Assembly: GCF_943914015.1 (NCBI RefSeq)
Contig: NZ_CALUAK010000039.1
Coordinates: 1-19,823, forward strand
Length of the DNA stretch: 19,823 nucleotides
Direction: 5' to 3'
Source of the DNA: an uncultured Corynebacterium sp.
GTDB lineage: Bacteria > Actinomycetota > Actinomycetes > Mycobacteriales > Mycobacteriaceae
The notes below the pieces were generated by a model that made no database searches, had not been told where the DNA came from, and worked only from the letters and a program-made list of their open reading frames with translations. Shown here piece by piece: positions 13,694 through 19,823 of the stretch (position 1 is its first letter; every line of letters starts with the position of its first letter). The translations under genes were made by a program, and so were the position numbers.

Positions 13694-15460
13694 ATGACGA
13701 ATTTCAGTGTTTGGGCACCGAATGCCTCTGATGTCCGCCTATACCTAGACGGCAAAGACCTCCCCATGCACCCGCGCCCGTGCGCGCACGGTGCAGGTGG
13801 ATCCGGGTGGTGGTGCTCTGATGCTGAGATGGTTCCGGGGGCCCGTTACGGCTTCCGGTTGAATGTGGATGGCGAGTGGACAGATCCGCTGCCTGATCCC
13901 CGTACGCGTCGCCAACCAGATGGGGTGGCGGGCCTCTCGGAGGTGTACGCCGACGATTTTTCTTGGAGCGACGACAACTGGACGGGACGTATCCTGCCGG
14001 GGCAGTCCATTTACGAACTGCACATCGGTACGTTTACCCCGGAAGGCACGTTCGCTAGCGCTGAGGAAAAACTCGATTACCTCCTCGATCTCGGTGTCAC
14101 CACCATCGAGATCATGCCGGTCCAGCCGTTTGGTGGCGAACGCAACTGGGGTTACGACGGTGTCGATTGGCACTGCGTGCAGGAGAGCTACGGTGGCCCG
14201 GATGGGCTCAAGCACCTGGTTAATGCAGCGCACAACAAGGGCATCGCTGTCATCCTCGATGTGGTGTACAACCACTTCGGCCCGGTGGGTAATTACACGG
14301 GAATGTTCGGCCCCTACACCACACATGCCGCCACCGATTGGGGCGATGTGGTGAACTACTGCGGCCCCGGCTCCGACGAGGTGCGTGACTACGTTCTCGA
14401 TGCTGCCCGTCAATGGCTCACGGAGTTCCACATCGACGGCCTGCGCCTGGATGCCGTACAGACAATCATGGATACCGGAGCTATCCACCTGTTGGAAGAG
14501 CTGTCCATCCTCGCCACGGAGATTGAGGCGACCACCGGCATCCAAAAAACGCTCATCGCAGAGTCTGACCAAAACGATCCCAAGCTTGTCGCGCCGCGTG
14601 GTGGCGCCGGCCTGGGCGGATTTGGACTCGACGCACAGTGGGAGGATGACCTGCACCACGCGCTCCATGCGCTGACGAGCGGCGAACGGCATACCTACTA
14701 CGAGGACTTCGCCAGCATGGATGCACTCGCGGAAACGGTAGCCCACGTGTTCTACCACCACGGCAATTACTCCTCCTTCCGCGGACGCAAACACGGTCGC
14801 TCACTCGATCTTTCGGCGGTGCCCGCGTTCCGTTTCCTGGCGTACACCACAACGCATGACCAGACTGGTAACCGCCCCACGGGCGACCGCCCATCGCAAA
14901 CGCTGAGTGCAGAAAAGCTTGCACTCAAGGCAGCCATCGTACTGTGCACCCCGTATACGCCAATGCTGTTTATGGGCGAGGAATTCGGTGCGCAGACACC
15001 GTTCCCGTTCTTCTGCTCGCACTGTGACGAGAATTTGAATCGCCTTACCCGTGAGGGTCGCCAGCGACAGTTCCGCTACCAGGGAATGGGCGAAGACAAG
15101 GTTGCGGCGATGCCGGATCCGGCTGCTCCGGAGACGTTCGAATCCGCGAAGCTGGATTGGGATTTCACGGAGTTTAATACGCGCATTTTTGAGGCGTACA
15201 AGACTCTATTGAAGCTGCGAACCGAGCTGCGTTTTACCCGTCCGTGGCTGGATGAGCTCACGGTAGATCACGCGGATGAGTGGATTGGCTACGGCTACGA
15301 GGACGCATTCCTTGTGGCAAACCTGTACAATGATGAAGTTACTGCGCCCTACACGGGCTTACTCGTTTACTCGTTTACGGATCCGACGGTCGGCGAAAAC
15401 GGTACTGTTCTTCCGCCGTGGAGCTTCGCAATCCTTACGGATGTCCACCACGCTGAGTAG
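13694..15460 (+). CDS. treZ: Malto-oligosyltrehalose trehalohydrolase (GH13_10)
   Basis: TreZ cleaves the alpha-1,4 bond next to the trehalosyl end made by TreY and releases free trehalose. The 588-residue protein begins with an N-terminal beta domain (FSVWAPNASDVRLYLDG, MVPGARYGFRL; CBM48-like, ~1-95). The GH13 barrel follows, with LHIGTFTPEGTF, DVVYNHFGP (Asp189), GLRLDAVQTI (nucleophile Asp253), LIAESDQND (acid/base Glu290) and TTTHDQTGNRP (Asp389). LFMGEEFGAQTPF is a further TreZ hallmark. Length matches the family (~580-600). ATG 13694 is supported by a leaderless promoter. The alkyltransferase-like gene starts 20 bp downstream on the same strand, so the two probably form an operon. Confidence 0.96.
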   Translation: MTNFSVWAPNASDVRLYLDGKDLPMHPRPCAHGAGGSGWWCSDAEMVPGARYGFRLNVDGEWTDPLPDPRTRRQPDGVAGLSEVYADDFSWSDDNWTGRILPGQSIYELHIGTFTPEGTFASAEEKLDYLLDLGVTTIEIMPVQPFGGERNWGYDGVDWHCVQESYGGPDGLKHLVNAAHNKGIAVILDVVYNHFGPVGNYTGMFGPYTTHAATDWGDVVNYCGPGSDEVRDYVLDAARQWLTEFHIDGLRLDAVQTIMDTGAIHLLEELSILATEIEATTGIQKTLIAESDQNDPKLVAPRGGAGLGGFGLDAQWEDDLHHALHALTSGERHTYYEDFASMDALAETVAHVFYHHGNYSSFRGRKHGRSLDLSAVPAFRFLAYTTTHDQTGNRPTGDRPSQTLSAEKLALKAAIVLCTPYTPMLFMGEEFGAQTPFPFFCSHCDENLNRLTREGRQRQFRYQGMGEDKVAAMPDPAAPETFESAKLDWDFTEFNTRIFEAYKTLLKLRTELRFTRPWLDELTVDHADEWIGYGYEDAFLVANLYNDEVTAPYTGLLVYSFTDPTVGENGTVLPPWSFAILTDVHHAE

Positions 15461-15480
15461 TCCCGGAGACGAGGTCACGT

Positions 15481-15879
15481 ATGGACACCTCCGCAACCGA
15501 TAACGGATCGGGCGCACCGATCCCGTCGCGTGCGGAAGCAGTCCTTCGTGCAACGCAACGCATCCCCCACGGCCACGTCGCCTCGTACAAAACGGTAGGT
15601 CGGATTGCCGGATGCGGACCGCGTTATGTCGGGCGAGTCATGGCCGACTTTGGAAACCTCGTCCCGTGGTGGCGCGTTGTTCGTGCCGACGGAACGAGCC
15701 ACGTGTGGCAGCGGGCACGCGCGCACTGGGACGATGAGGGGATCTCCTATTCAGGTAACACTGACGATGCTCCTCCTGTCACGCCCCACGCCGGTAAAGC
15801 CCACCTAGCTGGCCGGGGACCACGGGTGGACATGCGCGCCCACGAGTGGCACCCACCTAGCGAAAAGAACGCTGACTAA
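15481..15879 (+). CDS. Alkyltransferase-like protein (ATL, MGMT-type DNA-binding domain)
   Basis: ATL proteins bind O6-alkylguanine lesions and flip the base out, but do not repair it themselves; they flag it for nucleotide excision repair. The 132-residue protein carries the MGMT DNA-binding fold at ~16-72: IPHGHVASYKTVGRIAG, GPRYVGRVM and VPWWRVVRADG. The alkyl-accepting Cys of true methyltransferases (PCHR) is replaced by Trp63, as in ATLs. A His/Pro-rich tail of ~55 residues contains the segment ISYSGNT. ATG 15481 has GAGG six bases upstream. It follows treZ by 20 bp and is closed by a strong terminator. A role for ATL in trehalose metabolism is not expected; co-transcription may be incidental. 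Confidence 0.9.
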   Translation: MDTSATDNGSGAPIPSRAEAVLRATQRIPHGHVASYKTVGRIAGCGPRYVGRVMADFGNLVPWWRVVRADGTSHVWQRARAHWDDEGISYSGNTDDAPPVTPHAGKAHLAGRGPRVDMRAHEWHPPSEKNAD

Positions 15880-15920
15880 TGCGGTTGTAATCTCCCCCGC
15901 TCCTAATCCACGCAGCGACA

Positions 15921-15954
15921 AGCCCCAGCACCCATGACAGGTGCTGGGGCTTTA
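15921..15954 (+). terminator. Rho-independent terminator after the treZ-ATL unit
   Basis: A perfect 12-bp stem (AGCCCCAGCACC, 15921-15932, with 15940-15951) encloses a seven-base loop and is followed by TTATCG. It starts 42 bp after the ATL stop. The T-tract is short. It might also slow minus-strand transcription leaving ilvA, which ends at 16049. Confidence 0.85.
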
Positions 15955-16048
15955 TCGTGTATTACGTGTCGCGCCGGACGGCGCCGCGTGCCAGTACGCC
16001 GACGTTTATCATTACCGCTGATTTCTTCGTGACTTACCAGTCGCTTTT

Positions 16049-17332
16049 TTAGAAGAGGAAATCGTACTCCGGGGTGCCAGGGCGCAGGTATTGGATGGAC
16101 AGCGACGACTCACGCATACGCGTCAGTAGCGGTTCAAGGTTCTCACTCTTGTCCAGCTCGATGCCCACGAGGGCGGTACCCAAATCGCGGTTATTCTTCT
16201 TCAGGTACTCGAAACGGGCGATATCATCGTCCTCACCGAGGATGTCGGTAAGGAATCCACGCAGCTGACCAGGCTCCTGCGGGAATTTGACGAGGAAGTA
16301 GTGCTTCAATCCACGTTGGACGAGGTCGCGCTCCACGATCTCGGAGTAGCGAAGGACATCGTTGTTACCACCAGAAATGATACACACATTGACGCTACCC
16401 GGTGCGATATCACCGAATTCAACAAGCCCCGTCACGGATAGTGCGCCCGCGGGTTCAGCGATGATGCCTTCGTTTTGGTAGAGCTCCAGGAGCTCCGTGC
16501 ACACGGCACCCTCGTTCGCCGACTGCATGGCCAGGCGATCCCAATTTTCCTTGGCGATAGCGAAGTTGACTTCGCCAACCCGGGCGACAGCAGCACCGTC
16601 AACGAACGGATCGATACCGTCGACGGTGACGGGCCCACCTTTGGCGAGGGCTGCCTGCATGGAGGCAGCAGTCTGCGGTTCTACGCCGATGACCTTCGTC
16701 TCCGGTGACATGCTGGCGAGATAGCTGAGCGTGCCACCCAAAAGTCCGCCGCCGCCAACCGGAACGAACACATTGTCCGCGGTCTTGCCCTTGGAGGACA
16801 GCTGGCTAACGATCTCTGCGGCAACAGTTCCCTGCCCGATGACCGTGTTGCGGGCGTTGAAGGGCTCGATCATGGTGGCACCGGATTCTTCCACGTAGGC
16901 GCGCGCGGCCGCAGCTGCCTCGTCGAAGTTCTTACCGGTGAGGACGACCTCGACCGATTCTCCACCGTGCACCTTGATCCGGTTTAGCTTCTGCTTCGGG
17001 GTGGGTGCCGGGACGAAGATGCGACCGTGAATGTTGAGGCTCCGGCAGGCGTAGGCCACGCCCTGCGCGTGGTTTCCTGCGGAGGCAGCCACGATGCCGG
17101 CAGCGCGTTCTTCCTCGGTGAGCTGGACAATGGAGTTGTACGCGCCACGAATCTTGTAGCTGCGGACGTCTTGCAAATCCTCCCTCTTGAGGTAGACCTC
17201 TGCTCCTACCTGCTCCGAAAGTCGGGGGCAGTACTGCAGTGGGGTCGGCGCGATGACAGCGGAAATTCGGGACTGCGCGTGCTGAATTTCTGCTGCGGTT
17301 ACGGATTGCCAATCTGTCAGTTCATTGTCCAT
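16049..17332 (-). CDS. ilvA: Threonine dehydratase (threonine ammonia-lyase), biosynthetic
   Basis: IlvA is a PLP enzyme that deaminates threonine to 2-oxobutanoate, the first committed step to isoleucine. The 427-residue protein has the fold-type II catalytic domain: PTPLQYCPRLSE, then YLKREDLQDVRSYKIRGAYN with the PLP lysine Lys60, AASAGNHAQGVAYACRSL, and the phosphate-binding glycine loop VPVGGGGLLGG near residue 190. The C-terminal ~90 residues (LKHYFLVKFPQEPGQLRGFL) form one ACT-like regulatory domain, as in the short IlvA of corynebacteria, where isoleucine inhibits. From memory it matches C. glutamicum IlvA closely. ATG 17332 is preferred because TACAAT ends six bases upstream and no ribosome site exists. 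No attenuator is visible. Confidence 0.96.
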   Translation of the reverse strand: MDNELTDWQSVTAAEIQHAQSRISAVIAPTPLQYCPRLSEQVGAEVYLKREDLQDVRSYKIRGAYNSIVQLTEEERAAGIVAASAGNHAQGVAYACRSLNIHGRIFVPAPTPKQKLNRIKVHGGESVEVVLTGKNFDEAAAAARAYVEESGATMIEPFNARNTVIGQGTVAAEIVSQLSSKGKTADNVFVPVGGGGLLGGTLSYLASMSPETKVIGVEPQTAASMQAALAKGGPVTVDGIDPFVDGAAVARVGEVNFAIAKENWDRLAMQSANEGAVCTELLELYQNEGIIAEPAGALSVTGLVEFGDIAPGSVNVCIISGGNNDVLRYSEIVERDLVQRGLKHYFLVKFPQEPGQLRGFLTDILGEDDDIARFEYLKKNNRDLGTALVGIELDKSENLEPLLTRMRESSLSIQYLRPGTPEYDFLF

Positions 17333-17338
17333 GCGCTA

Positions 17339-17344
17339 ATTGTA
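17339..17344 (-). promoter_or_regulatory. -10 element for leaderless ilvA mRNA
   Basis: TACAAT on the minus strand ends six bases before the ilvA ATG at 17332. No Shine-Dalgarno and no leader peptide are present, so transcription probably starts at or beside the ATG. The -35 is not clear. Confidence 0.5.
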
Positions 17345-17521
17345 GAGGGTGTGCCGGGGAAACTCAGATTCCTTGCCGTGAAAACCTCATAGCAACCCCG
17401 TCCGTTTCGGAGGATCACGAGGCGTAGAGATTCATCTGGCGTTCACACAGCGTCCGCCTTCCCGTTACTCAGCATTGCGACAATGAGCGGAACTACGACT
17501 GTGAATGGAAGGAAAAACGTC

Positions 17522-19456
17522 ATGACGGCGAAGAAGTTTGTAGCAGGCCTTGTGATCACCTCCCTCGCACTGGCAACGGTCACCGTGACACCAGCGTCGG
17601 CGGTGATCGTCGACAAGCCAGAAACAGCAGGTACAGGAGAGCTGGCTCTGACTGCCATCGGCACCCACGAGACCGGCGAGTTTGAAAAGTCGGCAGCGGA
17701 AATCGTCGCCTACGATGCAGGTTCCAAGCGCCTGCTGGTGGTCAATGCTTTGAGCGGCGCGGTGACCATCGCGGACATCGCAGATCCCACTGCCCCGAAG
17801 GAAGTCGGCTCCGTGCACGCGGGTGCCGGCACGACTGTGAACTCCGTATCGGTGCGTGCAGACGGTCTCGCGATCGCCACGGTGGAACCCGACAACAAGA
17901 CGGACCTCGGCGAGGTGATCCTCTTCGATGCAGCAGGCGACGGCACCATCCTCCAGCGCCTGCCTGTGGGCGCACTGCCGGATATGGTGACCTTCGATGA
18001 GACCGGCGCGTACGCTGTCGTGGCCAACGAGGGCGAGCCTGCTGAGGACTACTCCGTGGATCCGGAGGGCTCTGTCAGCGTCATCGCTATCCCCGGCGCG
18101 CTCGTTGATGGGACGTTGGAGAAGCAGGCCACCGTTGCCACCGCAACATTCGGTGCAACTGTTCCGGAGGGCGTACGCATCTTTGGACCGGAGGTCCCTG
18201 GCGTAACCAACCCTGTGGCAGCCAACCTGGAGCCCGAGTACATCGCGGTGAAGGACGGCAAGGCCTACGTCACCCTGCAGGAGAATAACGCCATCGCCAC
18301 GGTGGACATTGCCTCCGCAACGGTGGAGAACATTATGCCACTCGGCACCGTGGACCTTCGCACCGTCGCTATGGATGTCTCCGATAAGGACGACAAGATC
18401 AACATCGCCAACTGGCCGGTGAAGTCCTTCCTCCTCCCCGATTCTATTGGTGCCTACACCGCCGGTGGGCAGACCTATCTGGTGACGGCCAACGAGGGCG
18501 ACGGACGTGACTGGGACGGTTACTCTGAGGAGGCACGCGTCAAGGACCTCGGCGAGGATGGCCTTCCCCCGCTGGCGGATGACTTTGACTTCGGTGGCGC
18601 GGTTGATGCCGAGACAGGTGAAGCGATTACCTCTGCCGAGCAGCTCCAGGAAAAGTACAACCTGGGACGGTTGAAGATCACCACCTCTGCTGGACTCAAC
18701 GAGGACGGCACCGCGTTCAATGAGCTGTACACGTACGGCGGTCGCGGCTTCAGCATCTTCGACACCGCAGGCAACCTGGTGTTCAACTCCGATTCTGAGT
18801 TTGAGGAGATCCTCGCCCGCGAGGTGCCCGAGTTCTTCAACTCCGATCACGTGGAAAACGAGTTTGACAGCCGCTCCGATGCGAAGGGCCCGGAGCCGGA
18901 GGGCCTCACCCTGGGCACCATCGGCGACAAGACCTACGCCTTCATCGGCCTGGAGCGGATGGGTGGCATCATGGTGTACGACATCACGACTCCTGCTGCT
19001 GCACGTTTTGTCAGCTACATCAACAACCGCGATTTCACTGTCAACCCGGACGAGGGCGATAACGCCAATTGGCAGCAGGCGGGCGACCTCGGCCCCGAGG
19101 GCTTGACGTTCATCCCTGCTAAGGATTCCCCGAACGGCAAGAATCTCCTCGTTGTGGGCAACGAGGTTTCCGGCACGACCACGATCTTCACCGTCGATTC
19201 CAAGGACGACGAGAAGCCGGACACAGGCGACAACACTGGCGACGGCGAGGACGCAGATAACGGTGACAGCACCGACAACGGCAACAACCCGGACAATGGT
19301 CAGGCATCGGGTTCCTCCGATGGTGAGGGCCTGTCCCCACTCGGCACCATCTTCGCCAGCCTTGCCGGCAGCTTCGTTGCGATTCTCACCGCACTTGTCG
19401 CTGTAGCACCGCAGCTGCAGCCCGTTCGCGACCGCATCGCAGAGCTGCTGCGCTAA
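17522..19456 (+). CDS. Secreted choice-of-anchor I protein with C-terminal membrane anchor
   Basis: The 644-residue protein begins with a Sec signal peptide (MTAKKFVAGLVITSLALATV), with likely cleavage after ASA (Ala27). The mature part (~30-560) shows repeated beta-propeller-like blades typical of the choice-of-anchor I family: ALPDMVTFDETGAYAVVANEGEP, LVTANEGDGRDWDGYSEEAR, YGGRGFSIFD and GPEPEGLTLG. These proteins are often labelled alkaline phosphatase or esterase-like, without good proof. A ~45-residue Asp/Gly/Asn linker follows, then a hydrophobic helix (LGTIFASLAGSFVAILTALV) and a short charged tail. No LPXTG motif is present. It should sit on the outer face of the membrane. ATG 17522 has GGAAGG nine bases upstream; the frame extends to ATG 17483, but that would bury the signal peptide. 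Confidence 0.88.
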   Translation: MTAKKFVAGLVITSLALATVTVTPASAVIVDKPETAGTGELALTAIGTHETGEFEKSAAEIVAYDAGSKRLLVVNALSGAVTIADIADPTAPKEVGSVHAGAGTTVNSVSVRADGLAIATVEPDNKTDLGEVILFDAAGDGTILQRLPVGALPDMVTFDETGAYAVVANEGEPAEDYSVDPEGSVSVIAIPGALVDGTLEKQATVATATFGATVPEGVRIFGPEVPGVTNPVAANLEPEYIAVKDGKAYVTLQENNAIATVDIASATVENIMPLGTVDLRTVAMDVSDKDDKINIANWPVKSFLLPDSIGAYTAGGQTYLVTANEGDGRDWDGYSEEARVKDLGEDGLPPLADDFDFGGAVDAETGEAITSAEQLQEKYNLGRLKITTSAGLNEDGTAFNELYTYGGRGFSIFDTAGNLVFNSDSEFEEILAREVPEFFNSDHVENEFDSRSDAKGPEPEGLTLGTIGDKTYAFIGLERMGGIMVYDITTPAAARFVSYINNRDFTVNPDEGDNANWQQAGDLGPEGLTFIPAKDSPNGKNLLVVGNEVSGTTTIFTVDSKDDEKPDTGDNTGDGEDADNGDSTDNGNNPDNGQASGSSDGEGLSPLGTIFASLAGSFVAILTALVAVAPQLQPVRDRIAELLR

Positions 19457-19464
19457 CTCGAATT

Positions 19465-19484
19465 CCATGAGGCCCCATGAGGCC
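19465..19484 (+). repeat. Tandem 10-bp repeat (CCATGAGGCC x2)
   Basis: Two exact adjacent copies of CCATGAGGCC start eight bases after the stop codon of the choice-of-anchor gene. It looks like a small local duplication; no function is suggested. Confidence 0.6.
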
Positions 19485-19527
19485 CCGGTGCTTCGCCCCC
19501 AGGGCCTTCTACCCTCCACATGTAGGT

Positions 19528-19570
19528 AAAAGGGGACCAGTTCAGTTCACACTGAACCGGTCTCCTTTTC
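19528..19570. terminator. Bidirectional terminator: 19-bp stem
   Basis: The arms 19528-19546 and 19551-19569 pair over 19 positions with one G-U pair and one mismatch, around a four-base loop. The stem ends in CCTTTTCC on the plus strand and CCCTTTTACC on the minus strand. It separates the convergent choice-of-anchor and MetE-like genes. Confidence 0.9.
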
Positions 19571-19637
19571 CATGCGCACCGCCTCAAAACGAAGCGGATA
19601 CTTTTTGCCGATCGAAAATCGGTGCGCTACCTTTCTC

Positions 19638-19823
19638 TTACCCGAACAGTTCCTTGCTGGCGATCTCAGCACCCTCAACGAGGGACTCGAGCTTTGCCCA
19701 TGCAATCTTGGAGTTGATGCGACCACCGAGGCCGCAGTCGGAAGAGGCGATAACCTTCTCCGGCCCGACGAGCTCCGCGAAGCAGATGATGCGGTCGGCG
19801 ACGAGGCGCGGGTGCTCGATGGC
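19638..19823 (-). CDS. Cobalamin-independent methionine synthase II-like protein, C-terminal 61 residues
   Basis: Only the last 61 residues and stop are inside the window. The translation IEHPRLVADRII, VIASSDCGLGGRI and AWAKLESLVEGAEIAS matches the C-terminal end of the MetE-C/methionine synthase II superfamily. The Cys of SDCGLGG corresponds to a zinc ligand that activates the thiol substrate. The wording is closer to the short single-domain (~370-400-residue) members than to full MetE, which usually has PDCGLKTR here. Whether it makes methionine or uses another thiol or alkyl donor cannot be told from this fragment. Confidence 0.82.
   Translation of the reverse strand, partial: AIEHPRLVADRIICFAELVGPEKVIASSDCGLGGRINSKIAWAKLESLVEGAEIASKELFG

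Noticed and set aside
15971..15984. GCGCCG-GA-CGGCGC inverted repeat before the ilvA end
   Set aside because: The two-base loop is too small for a stable hairpin with full pairing, and no T-run follows on either strand.
17465..19519. 684-residue open frame on the minus strand opposite the choice-of-anchor gene
   Set aside because: The plus strand encodes a signal peptide, family motifs and a membrane anchor. The antisense translation is Val/Gly/His-rich without motifs and runs through the plus-strand gene's ribosome site.

Overview
The window looks like a chromosomal segment of a Corynebacterium-type actinobacterium of moderately high GC. The sequence basis is the gene order and product types: hisD, a membrane protein, a lipoprotein and a TetR regulator near glgX, then treY, a small alarmone synthetase, treZ and ilvA. 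From memory this order resembles the Corynebacterium glutamicum hisD-glgX-treY-treZ-ilvA neighbourhood. Many genes also lack a Shine-Dalgarno sequence and carry a TANNNT hexamer 6-8 nt before the start codon, as in the leaderless mRNAs common in this genus. I see no phage, transposon, CRISPR or RNA gene. Most of the window is ordinary chromosomal backbone.

Layout. The minus strand at 1-1935 holds the 5' part of hisD, a four-helix membrane protein and a T/E/P-rich lipoprotein. A 520-bp regulatory gap follows, with a 19-bp perfect palindrome just upstream of a leaderless TetR regulator (2459-3034, plus). Another 517-bp gap precedes glgX (3552-5756), which ends at a strong terminator. A three-part exonuclease (N-terminal beta-rich domain, DEDDh, BRCT; 6126-7478) and an unrecognised protein (7639-8388) come next. 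Then treY and a RelA/SpoT-type alarmone synthetase overlap by 8 nt (8471-11978), followed by a 44-residue TTG-start microprotein (12059-12193). A long bidirectional hairpin separates these from a minus-strand trio: an Hsp15-like S4 protein, a small membrane protein and a YigZ/IMPACT protein. treZ diverges from yigZ through back-to-back promoters and is followed by an alkyltransferase-like DNA-repair protein. ilvA (minus), a secreted choice-of-anchor I protein (plus) and the C-terminal end of a MetE-like methyltransferase (minus) close the window.

How the genes work together. GlgX debranches glycogen to linear maltodextrins. TreY converts their reducing end to a trehalosyl end and TreZ releases trehalose. 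In corynebacteria trehalose is both an osmolyte and the carrier for mycolic acids. The alarmone synthetase is translationally linked to treY, which suggests a connection between (p)ppGpp-type signalling and trehalose production. That is the most system-like feature here, but I infer it from gene arrangement only. No clearly undescribed system is visible. The best leads are the treY-alarmone synthetase overlap, the microprotein, the exonuclease architecture, and the unusually high share of apparent leaderless genes.
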